Notes: generated from the sequence alone by a model not told the origin. Shown: positions 32,789 to 41,436, counted from the first letter of the stretch. The stretch is 64,000 nucleotides of DNA from Oceanospirillum sp048264105 (GCA_048264105.1 JBLXDJ010000001.1:434001-498000), one strand, 5' to 3'. A program made the numbers and translations.

Positions 32789-33689
32789 GATCTCGTTAGC
32801 CGATGAACCTCAGGAAATTGATGCAGTTTTAAAACTGCGTCATACGGTATTCAGTGAAGAAGAAGAGTTATTTTCGGCAACATCAGATCTTCGGGTGATG
32901 GATCGGTTTGATACCTTTTCGACCAGTAAGAACCTGATCGCCGTCAGCGATGGTGCTGTGATTGGCAGCATGCGCCTGACGCTGGATTCCGAGGCCGGTA
33001 TCCCGGCTGACGAATACTATGATTTTCGCCGTCTTTTGCCGGAGGACGCCCGTATTCTTAACTGTGGCATGTATTGTGTCACCAAGCCTTTTCGGGGCGC
33101 AAAGATCGCGATTGGACTTAATCTGATGGCATCTTATTTCGGTGTTTCCAACGATGTGACTCATGTGGTTGCCCCTATCAACCCGACCATTGCAAAGCTG
33201 GTGGGACGTATCGGGTTTAAACCGGTGGATGAGATTCAGTATGATCCGGCTCATGGTGTTGAGTTTTTGCCCATGGTGTTGGATATCCGTGAACTGACCG
33301 ATTACTTCCTGACCTTTGCAGAAAACAACCGGTTGTATAACTTTATCAGCTCTTATGAATGTCTCTTTTACGCACAGGGCGAACATGTTGTGCGCTCCGG
33401 AGAAATGGGGGATGCAGCCTTTGTAATTATTGAAGGACATGCTGATGTGGTGACCCCTGATAACGATCAGCACATTGCACGAATAGGACCGGGTGAGGTG
33501 TTTGGTGAGCTGGCACTGTTAACTGACGATGTTAGGTCGGCTGATATTGTGGCCGCATCAGATATACGGGTGATGCGTTTACCTAAAGAAGCCTTCCTCG
33601 AGCACCTGAGAAACCATCCGGATCATGCGATGAATATGCTGAAAAGCATCGGTAGCAGGATGAAAAATATGCTGAAAGTAGGCTCCTGA
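32778..33689 (+). CDS. FeeM/LuxI-like N-acyltransferase fused to a cyclic-nucleotide-binding domain
   Basis: This 303-residue two-domain protein has an N-acyl amino acid synthase/autoinducer-synthase type GNAT domain (about 1-180; KLRHTVFSEEEELF, SMRLTLDSEAG, CGMYCVTKPFRG) and a CRP-type cyclic-nucleotide-binding domain (about 192-300). The phosphate-binding cassette reads GEVFGELALL...VRSADI, with the ribose-binding Glu and phosphate-binding Arg in place. There is no DNA-binding domain. The protein should transfer a fatty acyl group from acyl-ACP to an amine, gated by cAMP or cGMP. The start at 32778 follows GGGGAG and overlaps the methyltransferase gene. Product and acceptor are unknown. 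Confidence 0.86.
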   Translation: MPIKISLADEPQEIDAVLKLRHTVFSEEEELFSATSDLRVMDRFDTFSTSKNLIAVSDGAVIGSMRLTLDSEAGIPADEYYDFRRLLPEDARILNCGMYCVTKPFRGAKIAIGLNLMASYFGVSNDVTHVVAPINPTIAKLVGRIGFKPVDEIQYDPAHGVEFLPMVLDIRELTDYFLTFAENNRLYNFISSYECLFYAQGEHVVRSGEMGDAAFVIIEGHADVVTPDNDQHIARIGPGEVFGELALLTDDVRSADIVAASDIRVMRLPKEAFLEHLRNHPDHAMNMLKSIGSRMKNMLKVGS

Positions 33690-33733
33690 GCGTACTGACA
33701 TAATGCCCGAGTGCTTGTGATCGCCAGATATGC

Positions 33734-34531
33734 CTAGTTGAGATAGTGCCCCAGTAACCGGTCAAGTTCTCCGGCTTCCTCGAGTGCCGAGATGCGGGTA
33801 TTCAGCATCTGGTGCAGCTCAACACTGTCATCAATGGCTCGGCTGACCAGCATTCTGAAGTCATCGGCTTCAATGCCGGGTACCGGACTATGCTGCCATT
33901 TGTCTGTCATCAGGGGCTGCCCTGTCAGAGAAAAACCTACCAGCACTTCATATCGGCCCAGCAGAAGATCGCAGCGGCCAGCGGCGGTCTTGTTAAACAA
34001 CTGGCTGAAGGTGCGGCTGGTGGTTTCTACTTTTTCCGGCGGTAGTCCAAAGCTGTGATAGCTGTATCCCCTCAAACCGCAGACTTTAAACAGGTTGGTG
34101 ACTTCATCCGGTGGTGTCTGAATGCCATCCGGAAAGCGGGATTTAAGATGGATATAGCTGGGGGTGACATAGTAGTAGGGCTGAGTCATGCGATAGATTA
34201 TCGCCCGTTCCTGGGTTCCTGATGCACTTAAAGCAACATCGACCTGACCTTGTTTGACCATCTCAAGGCAGCGACGCCAGGGCAGCATGAGCACTTTGTA
34301 ATCCAGATCACTGGATTTAAAAACCTCTGCCAACAGATCCAGATCGTAGCCTTTCAGCGTGTTGCCATCTTCATAGGTGTAGGGAGGCCAACCTGCTTTA
34401 TCGCCGCAGAAGAGCACTTCTTTGCGGCTTTTTTCCGGAAGAACGGGGCTGGATTTTTCCGGCGTCGCCAGTGAGACTGTCGGGAGAGAGAGAAGGAGCG
34501 CGATGATCAGTGAGCACAGATATCTTGTCAT
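33734..34531 (-). CDS. Periplasmic solute-binding protein, family 3-like (orphan)
   Basis: This 265-residue protein has a signal peptide (about 1-22, cleavage after SLA) and a type-II binding fold with FCGDKAGWPPYTYEDG, LKGYDLDLLAEVFKSS, VKQGQVDVALSASGTQERA and a final helix LEEAGELDRLLGHY. Two Cys pairs may stabilise the lobes. Such proteins bind amino acids or related polar ligands. No transporter genes are near. It is convergent with the acyltransferase gene, with only 44 bp between. A GAGGAAT ribosome-binding site supports ATG 34531. The ligand is unknown. Confidence 0.83.
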   Translation of the reverse strand: MTRYLCSLIIALLLSLPTVSLATPEKSSPVLPEKSRKEVLFCGDKAGWPPYTYEDGNTLKGYDLDLLAEVFKSSDLDYKVLMLPWRRCLEMVKQGQVDVALSASGTQERAIIYRMTQPYYYVTPSYIHLKSRFPDGIQTPPDEVTNLFKVCGLRGYSYHSFGLPPEKVETTSRTFSQLFNKTAAGRCDLLLGRYEVLVGFSLTGQPLMTDKWQHSPVPGIEADDFRMLVSRAIDDSVELHQMLNTRISALEEAGELDRLLGHYLN

Positions 34532-34666
34532 GGAGGTTATTCCTCTCGCGCTATAGCGATTTGCTAATGCTGATTTAAGTTATAAGTGAGAACCCGGTTT
34601 TCGGCAAGATGACTTTTCCTTTCAGGAGCGACGTTAAGAACACTCCTGAAAGGGTTCAGAGCATGA

Positions 34667-35497
34667 TCAGTCGTAGATAGTTGGTATCGGCTGACGTTTG
34701 TGCTGAGTTGCACGGTAGATAGCGATCAGGCGCTCGCTGACTTCCGCAGCAACAGGTTTGCCCTCAAGGAAATCATCAATCTGGTCGTAGCTGAGTGCCA
34801 GTGCATCTTCGTCGGCTTTTTGCGGTGCCAGCTCTTCAAGGTCAGCGGTCGGTACTTTTTTCACCAGCAGTTCCGGCGCGCCCAGGGTGGCGGCAACCTG
34901 ACGAACCTGTCGCTTATTCAGACCAAACAGTGGCGCAAGATCACAGGCACCATCACCGTATTTGGTGTAGAAACCGGTAATGTTCTCTGCCGAGTGGTCT
35001 GTCCCCAGTACCAGTCCGCCGGTCAGTCCTGCAATCTCATACTGAGCCACCATGCGGGCACGGGCTTTAACATTGCCTTTCACGAAATCCAGCTTGGCAG
35101 GATCTTCAGGAACGAGGCCGGTGCCATCCAGTGCTTCCAGTGTGCTGGCATGGATGCCCTCGACACCACTTTTGATATTAACGCTGACCGAGTGGCTTGG
35201 CTGAATAAAGGACAGGGCTAACTGGGCTTCGTCTTCATCTTTCTGACTGCCAAAGGGCAGGCGAACGGCGATAAACTGGTATCCGGCATCCGGATTTTCT
35301 TCATTCAGTTCATTGACCGCCAACTGTGCCAGACGGCCACAGGTTGTGGAGTCGACTCCGCCACTGATGCCCAGTACCACGGTTTTACAGCGCGCATTCA
35401 GCAGGCTGTTTTTAATAAAGTCTGTACGACGACGAATCTCAAAATCCGGATCAATCTCGGGCAGAACCCGCATCTCGTTACGGATAATCTCTTCCAT
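34667..35497 (-). CDS. nadE: Ammonia-dependent NAD(+) synthetase
   Basis: This protein of about 276 residues carries the ATP pyrophosphatase P-loop LGISGGVDSTTCGRLA (about 42-57), VKGNVKARARM, LVLGTDHSAENITGFYTKYGDGACDLAPL and a C-terminal KRQPIPTIYD. It makes NAD from deamido-NAD, ATP and ammonia, the last step of NAD synthesis. There is no N-terminal glutaminase domain, so it is the short, ammonia-dependent form like E. coli NadE. ATG 35497 is chosen because homologues start MEEII or MQQQII; an in-frame GTG at 35509 is possible. It stands alone. Confidence 0.95.
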   Translation of the reverse strand: MEEIIRNEMRVLPEIDPDFEIRRRTDFIKNSLLNARCKTVVLGISGGVDSTTCGRLAQLAVNELNEENPDAGYQFIAVRLPFGSQKDEDEAQLALSFIQPSHSVSVNIKSGVEGIHASTLEALDGTGLVPEDPAKLDFVKGNVKARARMVAQYEIAGLTGGLVLGTDHSAENITGFYTKYGDGACDLAPLFGLNKRQVRQVAATLGAPELLVKKVPTADLEELAPQKADEDALALSYDQIDDFLEGKPVAAEVSERLIAIYRATQHKRQPIPTIYD

Positions 35498-35683
35498 TAT
35501 TGGCACCACATTAGTTAAGCGAGGTTGTTGCTCTGTCTGTTAATGCACCGCTTTTGGGCGGCGTCATGCTGAATGCTTTTTCTTGGTGCGCCAAAAGCCG
35601 GTTTTTGGCGCTAATTATCTGATTGTACAGTGTTTATTTTAGAATATATTGTCCGGCACGGGCAGGGGGCATGCCCCGTCAGA

Positions 35684-36265
35684 TCAGGCTAACGCTTTTT
35701 GGATCAGCGCCAGATGTTCCTGCTGATAGCTGAGCTTCAGTGCTGCCTCATGTCCCTTATCGGACATTTTGCCCCAGGTTTTCTGAATGATACTGATCAG
35801 TTTCGGTTCGCTGTGTTTTTCAGCAAAAGGTGCGAGGTAGTGATCCAGAAATACCAAGCAGATAACGTCTTCCAGTGTCTGCACTTCGGCATCCTGCTTC
35901 AGACGTTTTTTCTGCAGCATCTCTTTAACCCGCTCCGCATCCTCATTACTGTAACCGGCCTGAAGCATCAGCTCTGCGGTTTTTTCACCATGAAACTTAC
36001 CCAGCTCGGTGCGCCAGTGTTTATAGCCTACGCGGCCTTCCGGGTAATCCGAGCGGGGAATACTCCAGCGCTGAATGTGTTGGCCACGGGCGGCGATCTG
36101 CAGCAGCTCTGATGCATCAGGAGCAAAGGTGTTCAGACATTCGCTCATCCGCTGGCCGTACAGCCACTCTTTGGCAACCTGCTGTCCTCGGTATTCTTCA
36201 CGGTTTGGATCTTCATTATTAGCCTGATCGATCAGTTGCAGAACAGCTTCAAGCTTGGCACTCAT
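35684..36265 (-). CDS. DUF4202-family protein
   Basis: This protein of about 193 residues is soluble and largely helical, with DPNREEYRGQQVAKEWLYG, QIAARGQHIQRWSIPRSDYP, YKHWRTELGKFHGEKTAELM and LEDVICLVFLDHY, the pattern of DUF4202 (PF13875). The conserved His and Asp residues (ARGQHIQRW, KFH, FLDHY) resemble an HD-type metal site, so a hydrolase role is possible but not established. The start at 36265 follows AAGGAAAGA. It is divergent from an EamA permease gene. Confidence 0.85.
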   Translation of the reverse strand: MSAKLEAVLQLIDQANNEDPNREEYRGQQVAKEWLYGQRMSECLNTFAPDASELLQIAARGQHIQRWSIPRSDYPEGRVGYKHWRTELGKFHGEKTAELMLQAGYSNEDAERVKEMLQKKRLKQDAEVQTLEDVICLVFLDHYLAPFAEKHSEPKLISIIQKTWGKMSDKGHEAALKLSYQQEHLALIQKALA

Positions 36266-36472
36266 ATCTCTTTCCTTATCTTGCCGCTCAACGGTGATTG
36301 AGGTCGTTGAGGCAGTCATCACCAGATTTGTTAAAGTGTACCATTCCTGCCTCGGTTTATAGACGTTCGGGCAAGGGATAAATCATAAAACAGGACTTCC
36401 GGACGGGTTTTCCGGCAAGGTATTACTGCTACTTTTGAGTCCGAATCAAATCACTGTGTGAAGGGATATTCA

Positions 36473-37381
36473 ATGATCAGGCCAATTCTGCTGACCCTGC
36501 TCTCCTTGATGGCTTTGGCGGCCAACTCTGTGCTTTGCCGGTTGGCCCTGACCCCTTCGGGATCACCCGGAGCAGAGGGCGAAATGGTGTCTGTGTCGAT
36601 CGATCCGGTCAGCTTTACCCTGCTGCGGCTGGCGTCGGGTATCGGTATGCTCTGGCTGGTAATGCTGTTACTTAAGCTGCGTAATAAAGATGCGGTTTCG
36701 CATTCCGGTGGTAGCTATCAGGCGGGCTTAATGCTGTTTGCCTATGCCATCGCTTTTTCTGTGGCGTATCTGGATCTTGAAACCGGTGCCGGGGCGTTAA
36801 TTCTGTTTGGTGCCGTGCAACTGACAATGATCCTTGTCGGCTGGATTCAGGGGCAGCGATTGCATCTGATTGAGTGGGCCGGGGTATTGCTGGCCTTTGC
36901 CGGTTTTATCTATCTGGTGTTGCCGGGCTTCAGTACACCGAGCTTTACCGGTTTTATCCTGATGTCACTGGCAGGCATCGCCTGGGGCTTTTATACCCTG
37001 ATGGGCCGGGGTTCAAAAACACCCGCGCTGGATACTGCCCGTAACTTTCTTTACACCTGGCCGTGGCTGTTACTGCTGATCATCTGGCTGGTCATCGAAG
37101 GAGGAGACTGGTCTCAGAAAGGGATTCTGCTGGCGCTGACCTCCGGTGCGATCACCTCAGGGTTAGGCTATGTGATCTGGTACGCCACCCTGCCGTTTTA
37201 TACCGCAACGCAGGCCGCTGTGCTGCAGCTTTCGGTACCTGTCATTGCCGCTGTTGGCGGTGTAGTCTTTGTGGCTGAGCCGGTGACGCTGACACTGATT
37301 ATTGCATCACTGATGATACTGGGCGGGATCTTTCTGGTGATTGCCGGTCGCTGGTATCTGCAAAAAAAACGTGCCCGCTAA
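36473..37381 (+). CDS. EamA/DMT-superfamily permease
   Basis: This protein of about 302 residues has ten predicted helices in two EamA repeats (about 5-150 and 160-295) with the usual short basic C-terminus (YLQKKRAR). Its first helix has SLMALAANSVLCRLAL. It is a drug/metabolite-type carrier of unknown substrate and is unrelated in detail to the EamA gene at 29155. ATG 36473 follows AAGGGA and is preferred to a GTG five codons earlier. It is convergent with the TenA-like gene. Confidence 0.88.
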   Translation: MIRPILLTLLSLMALAANSVLCRLALTPSGSPGAEGEMVSVSIDPVSFTLLRLASGIGMLWLVMLLLKLRNKDAVSHSGGSYQAGLMLFAYAIAFSVAYLDLETGAGALILFGAVQLTMILVGWIQGQRLHLIEWAGVLLAFAGFIYLVLPGFSTPSFTGFILMSLAGIAWGFYTLMGRGSKTPALDTARNFLYTWPWLLLLIIWLVIEGGDWSQKGILLALTSGAITSGLGYVIWYATLPFYTATQAAVLQLSVPVIAAVGGVVFVAEPVTLTLIIASLMILGGIFLVIAGRWYLQKKRAR

Positions 37382-37408
37382 CCATAAGTAAGCGGGCATC
37401 GTCATCTG

Positions 37409-38119
37409 TTAAATGGGTTCCTGGCCACAGGCGCTGCGGAACATATTACATTCGAACTGCATCCCCTTAACAAAGATCTCAATCGCTTTTTGATGATCCA
37501 TCTGATCCGCGTGGGCATTAATGAAATCAGCCATATCCTTAGGGGCTTCAGCTACCTGATTCGCTTCAATCCATGAAGCATAAAGATTACTGACTGTGGC
37601 ATAAGGTGCCAGCGTCATCCCGATATAGGTCCAGAGCGAGATACAGGGTGTCATCGCAACGATGAAATAGAGCGGATCCATCGTCTCTGCAATCGTATGT
37701 TCAAAATCGGAATATTCCTGAGCCAGTTTTGTGAGCTGAACTGCTTTTGGATCCCCGATATGCCAGCCTTCAAAGACCTCAGCGTTATAGTCGAGATAAT
37801 CCTTCTGTCGAGCTTCACAAAATGCTTTAACTTCCGGATCTGTCGCCTTTGGAATCACAATGCTGTAATCATCGGCAGAGTAGCTGCAATAAGCCGCATC
37901 CAGCACGGTAAATTGACCGTACTGATCGGGGTTGAGGCCAGAGTGAGCGATGCCCTGCACAAACTCGGATGCTAATGCCCCTTGCTGATACTGTGTGGTT
38001 GCTGCCCACATCTGATCGTAGAGCGTGTCGCCTTGTGAATGGGGTGCCTTAGATTTTTTGGTGAAGACTGAAGCGGGGACGCGACTTCTCGGCGAACGTG
38101 CCAGAATGTTCTGTGTCAT
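37409..38119 (-). CDS. TenA/PqqC-family protein
   Basis: This 236-residue all-helical protein matches the TenA/THI-4 family: LYDQMWAATTQYQQGALASEFVQGIAHSGL, a Tyr-rich VLDAAYCSYSADDYSIVI and YFIVAMTPCISLWTYIGMTLA. TenA hydrolyses aminopyrimidine thiamine breakdown products; this clade lacks a clear active-site Cys triad and may act on another substrate or be a related oxygenase-like protein. An extra N-terminal 30 residues precede the fold. I see no TPP riboswitch upstream. ATG 38119 has an AAGGAAG ribosome-binding site. Confidence 0.82.
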   Translation of the reverse strand: MTQNILARSPRSRVPASVFTKKSKAPHSQGDTLYDQMWAATTQYQQGALASEFVQGIAHSGLNPDQYGQFTVLDAAYCSYSADDYSIVIPKATDPEVKAFCEARQKDYLDYNAEVFEGWHIGDPKAVQLTKLAQEYSDFEHTIAETMDPLYFIVAMTPCISLWTYIGMTLAPYATVSNLYASWIEANQVAEAPKDMADFINAHADQMDHQKAIEIFVKGMQFECNMFRSACGQEPI

Positions 38120-38256
38120 GATATCTTCCTTGTATGCGATTGACGCTGTTTGTTGCCAGATGACTGTAAAACGGAGTTCTTGCCGAGGGCAAGTCTGGTG
38201 TCAGCGTTACTAAGAAAGATATCTGGTTTAGCGCGAACTTTATTTAGCCACTGCTG

Positions 38257-38262
38257 TATAAT
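38257..38262 (+). promoter_or_regulatory. Promoter -10 element upstream of rnk
   Basis: A consensus TATAAT lies about 14-20 bases before a hairpin terminator and 102 bases before rnk. The -35 region (GAACTT about 17 bases upstream) is poor, so strength depends on the -10 box. Confidence 0.5.
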
Positions 38263-38275
38263 AGGTTCCGAACCC

Positions 38276-38308
38276 AACACCTGACGCTTCCGGCGTCAGG
38301 TGTTTTTT
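38276..38308 (+). terminator. Terminator between the promoter and rnk (possible attenuator)
   Basis: AACACCTGACGC and GCGTCAGGTGTT form a perfect 12-bp stem with a five-base loop, followed by T residues. No plus-strand gene ends nearby, since the upstream gene is divergent, so it would act on transcripts started at the -10 box at 38257, either as an attenuator or as the end of a very short RNA. Confidence 0.7.
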
Positions 38309-38363
38309 ATTGGCTTAAATAAAGTAAGTCACTGGGATATCCCTAATGTTAAGGATTATGACA

Positions 38364-38774
38364 ATGCAAAATACGCAGCCTGACATCATTATCTCTGAAT
38401 CTGATGCAGAGAAGCTGGATGAGCTGTTGGCAAAGGTTTCTCAAAAGGAGTTTCCGGGCAAGGTAAATCTGGAGCAGGAGCTGGATCGTGCGTCGATCGT
38501 TCCGTCTGCACAGATCCCGGATAATCTCGTCACGATGAATTCCAAGGTGCGCTTTAAAGATGTGAGCTCTGATAAGAGCTTCACCATGACGCTGGTGTAC
38601 CCGAAAAATGCCGGTCAGGAGAATACGGTTTCAGTGCTGGCTCCGATCGGCTCGGCGCTACTGGGATTGTCTGTCGGGCAGCAGATCAGCTGGCCAAAAC
38701 CGGGCGGTGGTGAGATGCAGGTAGAGATCGAAGCGATTATTTACCAGCCGGAGCGTGATGGTGCGCTAGTCTGA
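38364..38774 (+). CDS. rnk: Regulator of nucleoside diphosphate kinase
   Basis: This 136-residue protein matches Rnk, a GreA/GreB-fold factor that binds the RNA polymerase secondary channel region and affects nucleoside diphosphate kinase levels. PDIIISESDAEKLDELL, ELDRA, VTMNSKVRF, TLVYP and the C-terminal FKBP-like SVLAPIGSALLGLSVGQQISWPKPGG align along the whole length of E. coli Rnk. It has the short N-terminal coiled coil lacking the cleavage acids of GreA. The third ATG (38364) follows AAGG at best spacing and gives the family length. A strong terminator follows. Confidence 0.93.
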   Translation: MQNTQPDIIISESDAEKLDELLAKVSQKEFPGKVNLEQELDRASIVPSAQIPDNLVTMNSKVRFKDVSSDKSFTMTLVYPKNAGQENTVSVLAPIGSALLGLSVGQQISWPKPGGGEMQVEIEAIIYQPERDGALV

Positions 38775-38811
38775 TCATCAGACGGTCTGCAGATTGAAGG
38801 CAGGACAAATT

Positions 38812-38848
38812 AAAAAGGCGGCATCTGGTAACAGATGCCGCCTTTTTT
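38812..38848. terminator. Bidirectional terminator between rnk and the amino acid permease
   Basis: AAAAAGGCGGCATCTG and its exact complement form a 16-bp stem with a four-base loop and T runs on both strands. It serves the two converging genes. Confidence 0.93.
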
Positions 38849-38898
38849 TCGGTGCTTTTGCATCCGGTACGGGCTACCGGATGCAGTGGTATTGATGA

Positions 38899-40080
38899 TC
38901 AGTAGAACTGAGCACCGACCAACAGAACACCAAAGGCCAGAGTGGTGACCAGAGCCAGCTGGCCACCCGGAGTAACATAAGCCATTTCACCTTGCTGGCG
39001 ACTGCGCCATACCATAGCCACCGGAATAAAGATCGCCAGTACGGTAAGTGCCAGACCGGCATAGCTGAGTGCTTTCAGGAACTCACCCGGAGCGCTGGAC
39101 GCCATAATCAGCGCCGGAACCAGTGTCAGGACGATGGCAGGAATTTTACCGTCGACCACAGGCTTCTTATCACACATCTCACGGATAAAGCCGAACAGAG
39201 ACAGTGCCACACCCAGGAAAGAGGTTAACAGAGCCATCGCCGCAAACAGTTTCAGCACAGAACCAAGACCTGCGCCACTTTCACCCAGTGCCGTAACGAG
39301 CTGTTCTACACCATTCAGGCCGGACAGTTGCTCAGGAGCAACGGCATTCATGCAGGCCCAGAACCAGGCGATGTAGCAGACCAGAGGAATCAGACTGCCG
39401 ACAATAACCACCTTGCTGAAGTGCTTGCCTTCACCGTCTTCGGTGTAACTAACCAGTGGCGGAATCACCACCATAAAGCCAAAGGAGGTGAACAATACCG
39501 GCAGCGCAGACATGATCTGTGCCTGAGTATCGCCAGCCTGTGCTGTCGTCAGGCTGGTCTGGTGCGCAGTATCGGGAGCCATAGAGGAGAGTGAGTAAAG
39601 TGCCACGACCATCGCAACCAACATAATTGCGAAGAACAGGCGATTCAGGCGGTCAACAGCACCGGTACCCAGCACAATGGTGATACCCGCTAACAGGGTA
39701 AACAGGGTGCGGCTGAAGCCCAGACTGACATCCAGTCCCATATATTTCAGCGCCACCTGCAGCAGTTCGCTGGCACCAAGAATATAAGCCATCAGCAGGA
39801 ACACCAGCAGGAAAATCATACTGGAGTTAGTGATCAGCTGGCCGAAGCGCCCCAGCCATTTACCGGACATGGAGTGCATGTTCTCACCGGGATGGTGATT
39901 AACATTCACTTCCAGCAGTAGCAGGGCAGCCAGCGTTGTAAACGCCCATACAAAAAACAGAAGTCCCAGACCCAGGCCAAAGCCCAGTGGAGCCAGAACC
40001 ATAGGAATTGCGAGCATGCCCGCACCAAGTGCAGTCCCTGCCACCAGCAGTGTGCTTCCCAAGAAACGAGTGGATACCAC
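38899..40080 (-). CDS. Aromatic amino acid permease (HAAAP family, Mtr/TyrP/TnaB-like)
   Basis: This 393-residue carrier has about 11 transmembrane helices. The N-terminal GSTLLVAGTALGAGMLAIPMVLAPLG, LLLLEVNVNHHPG and SFGFMVVIPPLVSYTEDG are typical of the hydroxy/aromatic amino acid permease family that imports tryptophan or tyrosine with protons. The start is GTG 40080 after GGGAG. An imperfect TyrR-box-like dyad (TGTAGA-N5-TTTACA) lies about 87 bp upstream, one base short of consensus spacing. Tryptophan and tyrosine cannot be told apart here. Confidence 0.92.
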   Translation of the reverse strand: MVSTRFLGSTLLVAGTALGAGMLAIPMVLAPLGFGLGLGLLFFVWAFTTLAALLLLEVNVNHHPGENMHSMSGKWLGRFGQLITNSSMIFLLVFLLMAYILGASELLQVALKYMGLDVSLGFSRTLFTLLAGITIVLGTGAVDRLNRLFFAIMLVAMVVALYSLSSMAPDTAHQTSLTTAQAGDTQAQIMSALPVLFTSFGFMVVIPPLVSYTEDGEGKHFSKVVIVGSLIPLVCYIAWFWACMNAVAPEQLSGLNGVEQLVTALGESGAGLGSVLKLFAAMALLTSFLGVALSLFGFIREMCDKKPVVDGKIPAIVLTLVPALIMASSAPGEFLKALSYAGLALTVLAIFIPVAMVWRSRQQGEMAYVTPGGQLALVTTLAFGVLLVGAQFY

Positions 40081-40354
40081 GTTGTTCTCCCAATGTTGTC
40101 TTTATTATGAAATTGTGAAGAGTTGGCGATACTACCCAAAAGGGTTTTTTCAGACCAGTATTTTGTTGTAGATCAATTTTACAGGTGATTATTCTGCAAT
40201 ATTGATTCTGGTAGGTTTTTAAGCGGCGTTTCGTCGGCAGGAAGCCATGAATCAGTAACGTATGAATAAGTCTGAAGCCCCCGTCAGTAAAGGGGTTATC
40301 CCTGATCGATTGGTAGGTCAAAATGGAGCTTGATTGGAAGGGGTGAAGCGATAC

Positions 40355-40381
40355 TTGGCAGCCGTTACGGCTGCCAATTTT
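40355..40381 (+). terminator. Stem-loop between the amino acid permease and the oxidoreductase gene
   Basis: TTGGCAGCCG and CGGCTGCCAA form a 10-bp stem with a three-base loop and a short T run on the plus strand. No plus-strand gene precedes it; on the minus strand it lies 64 bp past the oxidoreductase stop but without a T run. Its direction is therefore uncertain. Confidence 0.6.
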
Positions 40382-40440
40382 GTATCGTAAAGAAAATTTT
40401 ACGAGGTGGCTTTTTTTAAATATTTAGCCAGCAGTGAACC

Positions 40441-41436
40441 TTAAAGCTCGACAATCAGTTTGCCCTGATTACCACCGGTAAACAGCAGATTCAGGCCACC
40501 AACGGCTGAGGTTAAGCCTTTCAGGGTATGACTGCGGTACCGGATTTTGCCTTGCTGAACGTAAGGCACCAGCAGCTCCAGCAGTTGCGGTACTTCATGG
40601 AAGTGATCCGGCATGGTGAAGCCCTGAATGTTCAGGCGTTTACGGACAATATTCATCCAGTTAGGGCCGGGCGCCGGTGTTGCCGCTGTGTAGTCGGCGA
40701 TCATACCGCAGACGATGATGCGGCCATGGTCGTTCATACGCTGGTAGATATGGTGCTGAATCGGGCCGCCGGTGTTCTCAAAGAAAAGGTCGATGCCGTC
40801 TGGTGTCAGTTCTGCCAGCTGCTCCGCCAGATTGTCGGTTTTATAGTTAATGGCACCATCAAAACCCAGGGTGTTCACAATCCAGTCGGCTTTATCTTCG
40901 CTGCCAACCACGCCGATAACCCGCAGACCTTCAGCTTTGGCCAGCTGACCGACGATAGAGCCCACAGAACCCGCGGCACCGGTAACCACCAGTGTCTGAC
41001 CGGACTTAGGCTGACCAATTCGCAGCAGTCCCTGTGTGGCTGTAAGGCCGGGCAGTGCCAGAACCGAGAGCACCATATCGGCAGGCAGCTCAGGATCCAC
41101 CTTGTTAACGCCCTGACCATTGCTGACGGCATACTCCTGCCAGCCAAACATACCGGTGACCTTATCACCTGCAGCAAAATCCGGGTGCTGAGATTCAATC
41201 ACTTCAGCATAACCGCTTGAGCGCATCACTTCGCCCAGTTCAACCGGTGGAATATAGCTTTCGCGGTCATCGGACATCCAGCCCAGCATCGCAGGATCCA
41301 GAGACATGTGGCTCTGTCTGATCAGAATCTGGCCTTCAGTAACCTGAGGGATGTCGTTGTGTTCAATCTGAAAAAGTTCAGCCGTTGGTGCGCCCTGAGG
41401 ACGTGCAATCAGTTTGATCTGAGTGTTCTGTGTCAT
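40441..41436 (-). CDS. NADP-dependent oxidoreductase, CurA/leukotriene B4 dehydrogenase-like
   Basis: This 331-residue zinc-independent MDR enzyme starts with IARPQGAPTAELFQIE, continues with LIRQSHMSLDPAMLGWM, and has the Rossmann motif VVTGAAGSVGSIVGQLAK (about 153-170) and YENTGG-like FFENTGG. It belongs to the NADPH-dependent curcumin reductase/2-alkenal reductase group, which reduces alpha,beta-unsaturated ketones and aldehydes. No zinc ligands are present, as expected. It is divergent from a LysR regulator with 146 bp between, and is probably its target. Confidence 0.92.
   Translation of the reverse strand: MTQNTQIKLIARPQGAPTAELFQIEHNDIPQVTEGQILIRQSHMSLDPAMLGWMSDDRESYIPPVELGEVMRSSGYAEVIESQHPDFAAGDKVTGMFGWQEYAVSNGQGVNKVDPELPADMVLSVLALPGLTATQGLLRIGQPKSGQTLVVTGAAGSVGSIVGQLAKAEGLRVIGVVGSEDKADWIVNTLGFDGAINYKTDNLAEQLAELTPDGIDLFFENTGGPIQHHIYQRMNDHGRIIVCGMIADYTAATPAPGPNWMNIVRKRLNIQGFTMPDHFHEVPQLLELLVPYVQQGKIRYRSHTLKGLTSAVGGLNLLFTGGNQGKLIVEL

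Noticed and set aside
38120..38256. TPP riboswitch ahead of the TenA-like gene
   Set aside because: The conserved THI-box sequence is absent on the minus strand upstream of 38119.
40167..40183. TyrR-box-like TGTAGA-N5-TTTACA upstream of the aromatic amino acid permease
   Set aside because: The spacer is one base shorter than the TyrR consensus (N6), so I do not list it as a site although the gene context fits.
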